Positions 53,237 to 61,667 of a DNA stretch of 64,000 nucleotides are shown here, one piece after another. The stretch's first letter is position 1; each line of letters starts with the position of its first letter. A model generated the notes under the pieces. The model had not been told where the DNA came from, searched no databases, and saw nothing but the letters and a program-made list of their open reading frames with translations. The position numbers and the translations under genes are program-made. Origin of the DNA: Candidatus Poribacteria bacterium (GTDB lineage Bacteria; Poribacteria; WGA-4E; PCPOR2b); contig JAPPKS010000002.1 of NCBI GenBank assembly GCA_028819845.1, forward strand, positions 16,605 through 80,604, in the 5' to 3' direction.

Positions 53237-55096
53237 ATGCCGCTAACCGATCGGGTACACCTCGGACCTACTCGCAGAATTACCGCCCTAACCATTATAA
53301 CGATTCTCCTGTTTATGGGAACGTCCAAGGCGATTGCTCAAGACAATGGTCACCCGCCTGAAATTAGCAATGTCCACGCACAACAGCGCTTCGGAACTCG
53401 CCTAGTTGACATCACGTTCGATCTCCGTGACCCTGATGAAGAACCGCTCTCTATCAAACTTACTGCATCGGAGGATGGCGGCAATTCATATTCGATAACC
53501 CCGCGTACCCTCAGCGGCGACGTAGGCGAAGGAATTCACCCCGGCGAACGCAAACGAATCGTCTGGGACGTGGGAGTCGACCTTCAAGGCGTGAAAAACC
53601 CAAGGCTAAAAATCCGTCTAATTGTAAGCGATATCCGCCGCCCGCCCGAAGAGGCAATCTCCGATATTGATGGCGCAGTGATGCGGTTAATTCCCGCGGG
53701 CGATTTTGAGATGGGCGACCCTTTCAATGAAGACACGCTGCCTGAGCGTCCGGTTCATACGGTCTACCTTGACGATTTCTACATGGATGCTTTCGATGTA
53801 ACCAATGCGCAATTCAAAAAATTCGTCGATGCTAATCCGGAGTGGAGCAAAGATTTAATCCCGCACAAATTTCATGACCGAGACTACCTGAAGGATTGGG
53901 ACGGAAACAACTACCCGATAGGGCAAGCTGACTATCCTGCCGCGTGGATCAGTTGGTACGCCGCTGCCGCTTATGCGCAGTGGGTGAAAAAACGGCTTCC
54001 AACCGAAGCGGAGTGGGAGAAAGCTGCCCGCGGGGGCATGGTCGGCAAACGTTACCCAAACGGGGACGCCATCACACACGACGAAGCGAATTTTACCGGT
54101 GTAGGCGGTCGAGACCGGTGGACCGGAGCGTCTCCGGTGGGCAGTTTCCCGCCGAACGGCTATGGATTGTATGATATGGCGGGAAACGTCTGGAATTGGT
54201 GCATGGACGAGTTCATTGCGCTGTTCTACGTCATTAGCCCAATGAATAACCCGCTAGCTGGCGAAGTTTTCAATTTCGTTGATGACGATTTCGCACGCAT
54301 TCAAAAGCCTCGCTCGCTGCGCGGTGGAAGTTTCGAAGGTCATACGCGCCACATGCGCACTTCGCTCCGCGTTGCCGCCCGGCCAACATACACCGATGTA
54401 TACGTCGGTTTCCGCTGCGTAAAAACGGTTAATCTGTTCAGAAATGTAGTCGAAGAAACGCCTCCGTTTGTCGTGGCTGCGCCGAAAAGCACACCGGCGG
54501 ATGTGAACCGGGATGGCGTCGTAGACACATCCGACCTCGTACTCGTCGGGAACGCCCTTGGATCGGCAGGCATAGGCATTCCCGCTGACGTGAATGGTGA
54601 CCGGTTGGTGGATGCGTTCGATCTGGTGGCAGTGGCAAAGCGTATTCAGGCAGAAGCATCAACCGCACCCAGCCGGCCGGATATCCGGCAGCCAATTCCA
54701 GTTGCCGACTGGTTAGTTGATGCTGAGGCAGCACACGACGGATCGGCAGGTATGCAGCGTGGGATTGCGCCTTTAGAGCGTCGCCTAACGCTCGTTGCCC
54801 CTGAAAAGACGTCGCTGTTCCCAAATTACCCGAACCCCTTCAATCCGGAAACATGGATACCCTACCAACTCGGCGAGGCGTCCTCAATGACAATCACAAT
54901 CTATGACATGCTCGGAAACGTCGTCAGGCGGATAGAATTAGCTAATCAACCGAAAGGAGTATATCGAACACAAAATCGCGCTGCTTACTGGGACGGTTTC
55001 AATCAAGCTGGCGAACCCGTACCTACCGGCGTCTATTTCGTTCAATTAAAGACAGAGGGATTCCAACAAACCCGGCGGATGGTCTTACTAAAATAG
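53237..55096 (+). CDS. FGE-fold (SUMF1) protein with dockerin and C-terminal sorting domain
   Basis: About 619 aa. Signal peptide (about 15-36, ITALTIITILLFMG ... AIAQ), an Ig-like/fibronectin-like N-terminal part, then an FGE-sulfatase/SUMF1 fold (about 145-395: IPAGDFEMGD, PERPVHTVYLDDFYMD, RLPTEAEWEKAARGG, RSLRGGSFEG, VGFRC). The FGE catalytic cysteines are absent around GGSFEGHTRHMRTSLR, so formylglycine formation is unlikely. A dockerin follows (two Ca-loop motifs DVNRDGVVDTSD and DVNGDRLVDAFD, about 420-473), then a FlgD/T9SS-type sorting domain (about 525-619, FPNYPNPFNPET ... GVYFVQLKT). ATG 53147 is open too, but GGAG sits 6 bases before 53237, at the signal peptide. Probably exported and cell-attached. 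Confidence 0.9.
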   Translation: MPLTDRVHLGPTRRITALTIITILLFMGTSKAIAQDNGHPPEISNVHAQQRFGTRLVDITFDLRDPDEEPLSIKLTASEDGGNSYSITPRTLSGDVGEGIHPGERKRIVWDVGVDLQGVKNPRLKIRLIVSDIRRPPEEAISDIDGAVMRLIPAGDFEMGDPFNEDTLPERPVHTVYLDDFYMDAFDVTNAQFKKFVDANPEWSKDLIPHKFHDRDYLKDWDGNNYPIGQADYPAAWISWYAAAAYAQWVKKRLPTEAEWEKAARGGMVGKRYPNGDAITHDEANFTGVGGRDRWTGASPVGSFPPNGYGLYDMAGNVWNWCMDEFIALFYVISPMNNPLAGEVFNFVDDDFARIQKPRSLRGGSFEGHTRHMRTSLRVAARPTYTDVYVGFRCVKTVNLFRNVVEETPPFVVAAPKSTPADVNRDGVVDTSDLVLVGNALGSAGIGIPADVNGDRLVDAFDLVAVAKRIQAEASTAPSRPDIRQPIPVADWLVDAEAAHDGSAGMQRGIAPLERRLTLVAPEKTSLFPNYPNPFNPETWIPYQLGEASSMTITIYDMLGNVVRRIELANQPKGVYRTQNRAAYWDGFNQAGEPVPTGVYFVQLKTEGFQQTRRMVLLK

Positions 55097-55119
55097 GCAA
55101 AAATTACACCACCGTATTC

Positions 55120-55603
55120 TGTAGTCCCGGCATGTTGCCGCGCGAGTGGCAGCACACGTTGTGGGGGCGGCATCTTTCCCCGCTTACCGCACCACACCCT
55201 GTAGGCGCGGCATCTTGCCGCGCGTGTGACACCGCCCCACACCTCGTAGGCGCGGCATCTTGCCGCGCGAGTGGCAGCGCACGTTGTGGGGGCGGCATTG
55301 TGCTCCGCTTACGACACCACACCCCGTAGGCGCGGCATGTTGCCGCGCGAGTGGCAGCACACGTTGCGGGGGTGGCATCGTGCCCCGCTTACCACACCAC
55401 ACGCTGTAGGCGCGGCATCTTGCCGTGCGTGTGGCAGCACACGTTGCCGGGGTGACATCGCGCCTTGCTTACCACACCACACGCTGTAGGCGCGGCATCT
55501 TGCCGCGCGAATGGCACCGCCCCACACCCCGTAGGCGCGGCATCCTGCCGCGCGAATGGCACCGCCCCACACCTCGTAGGCGCGGCATCTTGCCGCGCGT
55601 GTG
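55120..55603. repeat. Mixed REP array with GTAGGCGCGGCAT and GTGGGGGCGGCAT units
   Basis: About twelve hairpin units at 39-40-bp spacing alternate between the class 1 form and a GTGGGGGCGGCAT...CCCCGC form, joined by GAGTGGCAGCACAC and TTACCACACCACAC words, so the period is about 80 bp for the pair. The last unit lies only about 20 bp before the glycerate kinase ATG. Contains no gene. Confidence 0.9.
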
Positions 55604-55624
55604 ACTGTCAATTGGAGAAAATCA

Positions 55625-56788
55625 ATGAAAATCGTCATCGCGCCCGACTCATTCAAGGGGAGCATGACTGCGCTGCGCGCCGCGGACGCAATGGAAATTG
55701 GACTGCGCCGCGTCTTCCCTAACGTCGAGATTGAAAAAATCCCCATGGCGGACGGCGGTGAAGGCACGGTGCAATCTCTCGTTGACGCAACGGGAGGTGA
55801 AATCATCACTGAGCAGGTGCTCAATCCGCTCGGAGTAGAAATTGACGCAGGTTACGGCGCCCTCGGTGACGGAAAAACTGCCGTCATCGAAATGGCGGCA
55901 GCCTCCGGTTTAACACTCGTACCGCCCGATAAACGCAATCCCCTCGTTACAACGACGTACGGCACGGGACAACTCATCCAAGCAGCTTTGAATCGCGGAT
56001 GCCGCAAGTTGATTATCGGAATCGGCGGAAGTGCCACGAACGATGGTGGTGCCGGTATGGCGCAAGCGCTCGGCGCAAAGTTGTTGACCGCTAGCGGAAA
56101 ACAGGTAGAATGGGGAGGCGGCGGTTTAGGCAATCTCGCAACAATAGATATTTCCGGATTGGATCCACGCCTCGCTGAAACAGAAACTATCGTCGCTTGT
56201 GACGTTAACAACCCTTTAACGGGCGAACAGGGTGCGTCTCGTGTTTATGGGCACCAGAAAGGCGCAACCCATGAAATGATTGAACTGTTAGATACAAACC
56301 TAGCGCATTTCGATAAGATTTTGCAGCGCGGCCTCGGAAAATCCGTCGGGAACATCCCCGGCGCCGGGGCAGCCGGCGGCTTAGGCGCAGGATTGCTCGC
56401 TTTCCTTGATAGCACGTTAAAATCCGGTGTTGAAATTGTAATGGAAGCAACCAAACTTGAGCAAATAATCGAAGGTGCTAATCTCGTCATAACCGGGGAA
56501 GGACAGATTAACTTTCAAACGGTTTTCGGCAAGACACCGGTTGGCGTCGCAGCACTTGCGAAGACGCGCAACATCCCCGTCATTGCAATTGCCGGCAGCA
56601 TTTCCACTGACGCTGATGGAATTTACCGTGCAGGCATTGATGCGGTGATTGACATTGTACCTGAACCAATGACTTTGGATGATGCAATCAATAACGCCGC
56701 CGCGCTAATTGCCGACGCAGCCGAACGCGCCGGGCGAATGGTCGCCGTAGGATTGAAATTGCGCGATGGAAATGAGGGTTTTTCTTAA
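55625..56788 (+). CDS. glxK: Glycerate kinase
   Basis: About 387 aa, GlxK/GarK-type glycerate kinase, converting glycerate to phosphoglycerate with ATP in the cytoplasm, as in glyoxylate, serine or tartronate catabolism. Family signatures: APDSFKGSMTALRAADAM at the N-terminus, PMADGGEGTVQSL (about 42-54), GIGGSATNDGGAGMAQALGAKL (about 133-154) and FGKTPVGVA near the C-terminal half. GTG 55601 is in frame, but TTGGAGAAAATCA places a ribosome-binding site for ATG 55625. It overlaps the convergent BNR-propeller gene by 4 bp, sharing a TTAA. No other glyoxylate genes are nearby. Confidence 0.93.
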   Translation: MKIVIAPDSFKGSMTALRAADAMEIGLRRVFPNVEIEKIPMADGGEGTVQSLVDATGGEIITEQVLNPLGVEIDAGYGALGDGKTAVIEMAAASGLTLVPPDKRNPLVTTTYGTGQLIQAALNRGCRKLIIGIGGSATNDGGAGMAQALGAKLLTASGKQVEWGGGGLGNLATIDISGLDPRLAETETIVACDVNNPLTGEQGASRVYGHQKGATHEMIELLDTNLAHFDKILQRGLGKSVGNIPGAGAAGGLGAGLLAFLDSTLKSGVEIVMEATKLEQIIEGANLVITGEGQINFQTVFGKTPVGVAALAKTRNIPVIAIAGSISTDADGIYRAGIDAVIDIVPEPMTLDDAINNAAALIADAAERAGRMVAVGLKLRDGNEGFS

Positions 56789-57750
56789 AGGGCAGATAAA
56801 CTCCGTATGGAGGGCAGGTTGGCAGCTACAGTTGACCAAGACTCACCTGCGTCGCTGCTAGCATAGAGTTCGCCTGAGCGAACACCGCACAGAACCTGGT
56901 CGGAACTTTCTCGGGAGAATGCGATGCCGTGCGTGTCGATTTCCGAATCGCTCTCTTCGGGAAACCCGTGGGACACTTGCTTCCAATGTGCTCCGTCATC
57001 AGTGCTGCGGAAAAGGGAAAACCGTTTCCCATGGGTGCGCCAGCCCCACGGGGATGTTGGCGAGCCGCTAATGAGGATGGTCTCCGGTTGGTCTGGATGG
57101 ATGGCAATACCGCGTGAATAGCGGATTGCTAATCCATTATTGCGTGCTTTCCACGATGCACCGCCATCCTCGCTCAGATAAAAGCCGTCTGCAGTCGCCG
57201 CGTATAGTGCATGCTCACGATTGTGGCACGTCGCAACTTCATGAACGTCCAATTCGAGTCCTTCATTTGTCGGTTGCCACGTTGCGCCGCGGTCCAGAGT
57301 TCGCAAAACACCGCCAACGTGAATATTTAGGTAGAGTCCATCCCTGTAAGCTGGCGCGGCACTCCGCACGGCGGGCGGACCGCCCCAAGGGGTGTACCAA
57401 GATTTAGAAGTTTCGAGCGTGCGTAAATCTGTTACTAATTCCCAGTCTTGACTGATACAATTGTAACGGTAGATCTTGGGCGGTTCCGTACCAAAATAAA
57501 TGTCGTCGTCGATCGGGTGAACGAAGAGCACGGTAATCTCCTCGTTTATAGGGGAGGTCGCAATCCGATCCCAGGATTTTCCCCGGTTGCTGCTAGTCCA
57601 GGTCGCCCCTTCGGCATCGTAAGCAATTAGCGTTCCGTCGAGCGTAGCGGCAACTTGGCGGATGTCCTTGCCTTCCAGGGCATAGCGGCTAAGAGTTTGG
57701 CTGGATTCATCCCAGCCGTAGATACCGTTTTGTGTGCTGATTAATATCAT
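56785..57750 (-). CDS. BNR/Asp-box beta-propeller protein
   Basis: 321 aa. About five Asp-box/BNR blades: TSSNRGKSWDRI, TLDRGATWQPTN, SEDGGASWKARN, STDDGAHWKQVS and SSDAGESWSTVA (the S-x-D-x-G-x-x-W motif of sialidases, sortilins and YCF48-like proteins). No sialidase Arg triad or Tyr/Glu motif is apparent and no signal peptide is present, so enzymatic sialidase activity is not supported. It overlaps the convergent glycerate kinase stop by 4 bp. The N-terminus MILISTQNGIYGWDES is typical of standalone propellers of this kind. Function unknown. Confidence 0.85.
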   Translation of the reverse strand: MILISTQNGIYGWDESSQTLSRYALEGKDIRQVAATLDGTLIAYDAEGATWTSSNRGKSWDRIATSPINEEITVLFVHPIDDDIYFGTEPPKIYRYNCISQDWELVTDLRTLETSKSWYTPWGGPPAVRSAAPAYRDGLYLNIHVGGVLRTLDRGATWQPTNEGLELDVHEVATCHNREHALYAATADGFYLSEDGGASWKARNNGLAIRYSRGIAIHPDQPETILISGSPTSPWGWRTHGKRFSLFRSTDDGAHWKQVSHGFPEESDSEIDTHGIAFSRESSDQVLCGVRSGELYASSDAGESWSTVAANLPSIRSLSAL

Positions 57751-57944
57751 GCGAAATCCTTTTTGTCGCCAACAACTTTGCTATGCTGACCCTTTGAATG
57801 AACAATCGGTTTGCGTATAAAATTCAAGGCTGAGGATTCCAGACCGACAACTGCCGTTATTTTATAAACCTCCTGCTGTACATGTCAACATTTTTTCGAT
57901 TTCTGAAACGAAAGGACTGTCCCAATCGTGCAACAAAATATATA

Positions 57945-57983
57945 CTTTAACGTGTCATTCACGTTTCCAACGCGTTTTATCAG
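57945..57983. repeat. Left 39-bp direct repeat flanking the RAYT cassette
   Basis: From CTTTAACGTGTC to GTTTTATCAG. It matches 58889-58927 at 37 of 39 positions, same orientation. The RAYT gene and all its REPs lie between the two copies. Confidence 0.85.
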
Positions 57984-57999
57984 CACAAACCTCAGCCTT

Positions 58000-58062
58000 G
58001 TAGGCGCGGCATTTTGCGCCGCGTACACCACCACGTTCCGTAGGCGCGGCATCTTGCCGCGC
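58000..58062. repeat. Two REP class 1 copies upstream of the RAYT gene
   Basis: GTAG starts at 58000 (a form with GCGCGGCA TTT TGCGCCGC, near palindrome) and 58040 (consensus form). The second ends 22 bp before the transposase ATG. Confidence 0.85.
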
Positions 58063-58083
58063 AATGACCCGACACATAATTCA

Positions 58084-58569
58084 ATGGCAACTACCATGAC
58101 CGCAATCCCAAATCGAAAAAACCATCAATTGCGCAAAGGCCGACACACGATATCGGGCGCATATTACTTTTTGACAACCGTCACATTCAAACGACGACGT
58201 TTACTCTCGAGCTCCCACGCCGCACAAATCGTTTTCGATGCATTCCAATGGCTTGAAAACGAGGGACGCATCAAGCGGATATGTATTATAATAATGCCTG
58301 ACCATATTCATGCGGTGGTTCAACTGGGGTGCAACCAAGCGCTGGCACGCATCATGCATACCTTCAAGAGTTTCACGGCGAAGAAGATTAACGCGCTGCT
58401 TGATGAAGCTGGTTCCGTATGGCAAAAGGGGTATTATGACCATGCCGTTCGGGATGAGGGTGCGTTGAATGACACTATACGGTATTGTTATGACAACTCG
58501 GTGCGGAGTGGCCTAGTCAAATTGGCAAAGGATTATCCGTATTGGTGGTGTAAATTTGAGCTGGAGTAG
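58084..58569 (+). CDS. REP-associated tyrosine transposase (RAYT, Y1_Tnp)
   Basis: About 161 aa. HUH endonuclease-type Y1 transposase of the REP-associated subgroup: HUH motif H74-I-H76 in MPDHIHAVVQ, and catalytic Tyr134 (or 136) in DTIRYCYDNSVRSGLV. RAYTs bind REP hairpins and their 5' GTAG tetranucleotide and nick single-stranded DNA. An ATG at 57928 is in frame but would translate the upstream REPs, so ATG 58084 is chosen. Domain and length are complete, so it may be active. It is embedded in class 1 REPs on both sides and flanked by 39-bp direct repeats. It is the only transposase in the window. Confidence 0.9.
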   Translation: MATTMTAIPNRKNHQLRKGRHTISGAYYFLTTVTFKRRRLLSSSHAAQIVFDAFQWLENEGRIKRICIIIMPDHIHAVVQLGCNQALARIMHTFKSFTAKKINALLDEAGSVWQKGYYDHAVRDEGALNDTIRYCYDNSVRSGLVKLAKDYPYWWCKFELE

Positions 58570-58581
58570 ACCGCGTGGCCT

Positions 58582-58760
58582 GTAGGCGCGGCATCTTGCC
58601 GCGCACAAACGTCAGATCTTGTATGCGTGGCATCTTGCGCTGCGTGCGTCACCGCCCCTGTAGGCGCGGCATCTTGCCGCGCGCAAAATTCAGGCTTTGT
58701 ATGCGTGGCATCTTGCGCTGCGTGCGTCACCGCCCCTGTAGGCGCGGCATCTTGCCGCGC
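58582..58760. repeat. Three REP class 1 copies in 78-bp tandem units
   Basis: GTAG starts at 58582, 58660 and 58738, exactly 78 bp apart. Each of the first two is followed by a less perfect REP-like unit (GTATGCGTGGCATCTTGCGC) and GCGTGCGTCACCGCCCCT. Starts 12 bp after the RAYT stop. Confidence 0.9.
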
Positions 58761-58888
58761 CCAATACCGGATTAACGTATACTATGGGAATAAGCGCCCA
58801 AATTGTGAGCGCAATAGACATTTTTTGGGCGTATAGAAATCATGGCAACACATCAACATTGAATTAACCAGGAAAGATGCGCATTAAC

Positions 58889-58927
58889 CTTTAACGCGTC
58901 ATTCACGTTTCCAACGCGTTTTATCGG
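58889..58927. repeat. Right 39-bp direct repeat flanking the RAYT cassette
   Basis: From CTTTAACGCGTC to GTTTTATCGG, with two differences from 57945-57983. It lies about 40 bp upstream of the PorV-like gene, so it may contain promoter or leader sequence of that operon. Confidence 0.85.
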
Positions 58928-58966
58928 TATTCGGCTTTACACAAAAGACATCAAAAGGGAAAAAAT

Positions 58967-59920
58967 ATGATAAAATTGAAAATCGTCATCTCCGGAATTG
59001 CGGTTTTATTTGTACCCGGCGGTTTAGCGTTCGCTGCATTCAACGATATCGGCGTGGGAGCACGCCCGCTGGGGTTGGGCGGCGCATTCGTAGCCATGGC
59101 GGACGACGGCAATGCAGCACATTATAACGCTGCGGGACTAGGCTATATTGATAAATACCAGTTAAGTGCGACGTATGCGCAGCGGTTCCAAGGACTTGTC
59201 CGTTACGACTACATCGGCGGCATATTGCCGCTCGCAGCCGCCGGCACACTAGGATTAAGCATCGGTATTCTCAGCGAAGAATCTCAAGTTTATGATGAAC
59301 AGACTATAAAACTCTCTTACGGCAAATCGTTCTTACAGAAATTTGCGTTTGGCGTAAACCTCAAATCTCTGGGGACTCGCTTCGATGAAGAAAATGAATC
59401 CGTTCGCGCCAATCCGTATTTTGCCGAGAAAACCGATGCTTCTGCTTTTTCATTTGATGTCGGTTTGCTAGCAAAGCCGGTGCTAGGCTTCAGTTGGGGG
59501 CTTTCGGTGGAAAACCTGCTTCCGGCGGATATAAGCGTCTCTGAGGCACATGAGGATAAAATTCCTGTCAATATGCGCACCGGATTCGCGTACAGCCTTG
59601 AGGCGATTGCAGAGACCATTGCGCAGGAATCCTTACGTGAAGCGCTAAAATCCAGCGTCGGGCTCCTCGACTTTAGTATTCGAGATGGAAATCGTCAGAT
59701 TCACGCCGGTGCGGAAGTGTGGTTCAATCAATCCATAGGCGTTCGCGGCGGCTATGCGGTGTCAAGCGGTGTGAATAGCGCGGGCGCTGTCGTAGTCGGC
59801 GGGAGCGCTAGAATTCCCATTTCAGAGTTCAACCTCCAACTGGACTACGCGTTCCAGATTCTCACAGGTAATCTTGAGAACAACACGACGCAGCGCATTT
59901 CACTAAATGTGATGTTTTAG
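58967..59920 (+). CDS. PorV/PorQ-like outer-membrane beta-barrel protein (UPF0164)
   Basis: 317 aa. Signal peptide (about 1-24, ending LAFA) and FNDIGVGARPLGLGGAFVAMADDGNAAHYNAAGLG, the N-terminal hallmark of PorV/UPF0164 barrels, followed by alternating amphipathic strands ending in the typical aromatic terminus (RISLNVMF). In T9SS, PorV shuttles cargo with C-terminal sorting domains. The next gene, 16 bp downstream, is such a cargo-like protein, so the pair is probably one operon. The ribosome-binding site is AAAGGGAAAA. No other T9SS core gene is in the window, so export-system membership is inferred. Confidence 0.87.
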   Translation: MIKLKIVISGIAVLFVPGGLAFAAFNDIGVGARPLGLGGAFVAMADDGNAAHYNAAGLGYIDKYQLSATYAQRFQGLVRYDYIGGILPLAAAGTLGLSIGILSEESQVYDEQTIKLSYGKSFLQKFAFGVNLKSLGTRFDEENESVRANPYFAEKTDASAFSFDVGLLAKPVLGFSWGLSVENLLPADISVSEAHEDKIPVNMRTGFAYSLEAIAETIAQESLREALKSSVGLLDFSIRDGNRQIHAGAEVWFNQSIGVRGGYAVSSGVNSAGAVVVGGSARIPISEFNLQLDYAFQILTGNLENNTTQRISLNVMF

Positions 59921-59936
59921 GTAAAAGGGGGAAAAC

Positions 59937-61334
59937 GTGACAAAACGCCATTTCACCATCGGAATAATTACCTTGTTTCTTCTGTGTGCGGCGCTTAGCG
60001 CTAACGCTGCCGTAGACTCCAGAGGCGAAATAAACGTTGAAGGAGACAATCAAGGGCGTGCACCCGCAAGTTCCACGGTGACGTTAATTGTAGCCCTTAC
60101 CATCGATCGGTCGCTCGCAGAACCCGGCACAGAAGACATCAGAACCATGGAAATCAGGTTGGCACAAGCGCAGATGTTCTGGCAGACGAATTTTCGATTC
60201 GTGGCGCGAGACGGCGAGCCAATTGCAGCTGTGCCGGAAATCACAGGGAATATCCTGCGAATTGTTCTCACCAATCCCATTGCGGATCTGAGTAACGCAT
60301 ATTACGAAATTGTTTTCGACAGCCGAACCCCGGAAACCACGGGCGCGGCAAATTTTAACGTGCGGCTCAGAAATAAGGAAGACCGCCCAATCGGCGAAGC
60401 TATCAAACCGGGCAATGTAGACGGCAAATCAAACAATAATGACTTTTCCCTACTGGTTATTCCCAACGTACCCCCGGCCCCCGTACAAGGGTTTACAGTG
60501 GAGACGGAGCCCACTGGCGAAAACGACGTAATCATTAAATGGCACAAGTCGGCTGACTCGGATGTCAACGGCTATTTCATTTATCGTGACGCTGATCCGC
60601 CAATCAATGTCGAAACGCCGTCTGCGACCGTTTTTCAAGATGTGAATGTTCCTCCGGGAACGCACAGTTACTCAATTTCAGCCTACAAGACACCGCTATT
60701 GCAATCCACCCGTTCTGAGCCAATCTTCGTTGACGTTCACCCGGATACTGCCGCGCCGCGACCGCCCGCGGGCGTCGCAATTAATACAGTCGGCGGCAGG
60801 ATTGAAGTGACGTGGGAGAGTAGTCCCACTCGCGATGTTGCGGAATACAGACTCTTTTTTGGGCGGTTAAGCGAACCGTTGACCCCTATACTTGATGAGA
60901 CCGGTAACGATGGAAAAATTCCTGCCGATCAGCCGTTGGAATTTATCGACCGGCGCGCACTCGGCGTGGGCGTTTTTATTTACGCTGTCGAAGCAATTGA
61001 CGAAGCCGGTAACAGGTCAGAACAAACCGCTCAAACGCTTCGAATTCTCGGCGAACCCTTTCCCAATCCTTTTACCCCGCTTTCGAGCAATGCCGATTAC
61101 AACCGTGTTGTGTTTCCCGCGCGCGCAATTGAAGATGCTGAAGGAGAATTCACGGTCCTGATTTTCAACATCAACGGCGTGCTTGTCAAAGAGTTGATAG
61201 GAGATGCGGGCGCGCGCGAGCTAGAATGGAACGGCGAAGACGAGGATGGCAATCTCGTCGAAAGCGGCGTTTACGTTTACCAAATGCAGGTCGGCGAAAG
61301 CTTCAAAACCGGCACCGTAATCGTCGCGAAATAA
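59937..61334 (+). CDS. Exported protein with FN3 domains and C-terminal sorting domain
   Basis: 465 aa. GTG start with GGGGG 9 bases upstream and a signal peptide (about 6-25, ending ANAA). An N-terminal beta-rich domain (about 30-170) reminiscent of cohesin or exported Ig folds is followed by two fibronectin type III domains (about 177-268 and 270-368; WHKSADSDVNGYFIYRD) and a FlgD/T9SS-type sorting domain (about 372-465; GEPFPNPFTP ... VYVYQMQVGE). It lies 16 bp after the PorV-like gene and ends at a strong terminator, so the two form an operon. Ligand unknown. Confidence 0.88.
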   Translation: MTKRHFTIGIITLFLLCAALSANAAVDSRGEINVEGDNQGRAPASSTVTLIVALTIDRSLAEPGTEDIRTMEIRLAQAQMFWQTNFRFVARDGEPIAAVPEITGNILRIVLTNPIADLSNAYYEIVFDSRTPETTGAANFNVRLRNKEDRPIGEAIKPGNVDGKSNNNDFSLLVIPNVPPAPVQGFTVETEPTGENDVIIKWHKSADSDVNGYFIYRDADPPINVETPSATVFQDVNVPPGTHSYSISAYKTPLLQSTRSEPIFVDVHPDTAAPRPPAGVAINTVGGRIEVTWESSPTRDVAEYRLFFGRLSEPLTPILDETGNDGKIPADQPLEFIDRRALGVGVFIYAVEAIDEAGNRSEQTAQTLRILGEPFPNPFTPLSSNADYNRVVFPARAIEDAEGEFTVLIFNINGVLVKELIGDAGARELEWNGEDEDGNLVESGVYVYQMQVGESFKTGTVIVAK

Positions 61335-61335
61335 T

Positions 61336-61582
61336 AGACATCTTTCCAAAATAATTCCACCGCCCGATAGCCCCAGACGGGATCTTCGATCGTCAAATCG
61401 AAGATAGTTTTTTCAGACAAATAGAAATCACTGTTACACAACAACATCTAGCCCCAGCGGGGCGGCAGGTGGAAAACGACTACCCTGACATTGGGCTAAT
61501 ACACTGTAGGGGCAACCCTTGTGGTTGTCCTTAACGCTTCGGTTTTGTCAACCACATTGAGTTAATTTGGGAAAATGTCTAA
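61336..61582. repeat. MITE-like repeat with TIRs and an internal terminator
   Basis: Left end GACATCTTTCCAAAATAA, right end TTAATTTGGGAAAATGTC, inverted to each other with few mismatches. Inside are a terminator hairpin (61382-61413) and GCCCCAGCGGGGC with GGCAGGT (about 61450). About 247 bp, non-coding. Confidence 0.65.
61382..61413 (+). terminator. Rho-independent terminator of the PorV operon
   Basis: ATCTTCGAT (61382-61390), loop CGTCAA and ATCGAAGAT (61397-61405) form a perfect 9-bp stem, followed by AG and six T (61408-61413), about 48 bp after the FN3 gene stop. The same terminator sequence recurs at 61941-61972. Confidence 0.8.
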
Positions 61583-61637
61583 TATCTGACGACCACTGTC
61601 CTATGGACACTGGTTACGTCACATGTCCCTCTGCACC

Positions 61638-61663
61638 GTAGGAGCGATCTCCGAATCGCGACC
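61638..61663. repeat. REP class 2 left hairpin
   Basis: GTAGGAGCGATCTCCGAATC followed by GCGACC, lying directly before the ATPase relic. The second (AAACCGAG) hairpin is absent here. Confidence 0.85.
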
Positions 61664-61667
61664 CACA

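Larger units (their letters stand above)
57984..58888 (+). mobile_element. RAYT-REP cassette
   Basis: About 0.9 kb between 39-bp direct repeats. It holds two REP class 1 copies, a RAYT transposase gene and three further REP class 1 copies in two repeated 78-bp units. IS200-like ends are not identified beyond the REPs, and RAYT genes are normally non-mobile themselves, so this is a proposed element boundary. Confidence 0.55.

Noticed and set aside
53237-55096. Formylglycine-generating enzyme activity
   Set aside because: The fold is present but the catalytic cysteines are not, so only the fold is annotated.
56785-57750. Sialidase
   Set aside because: Asp-box repeats are present, but the Arg triad and Tyr/Glu nucleophile pair are not visible.
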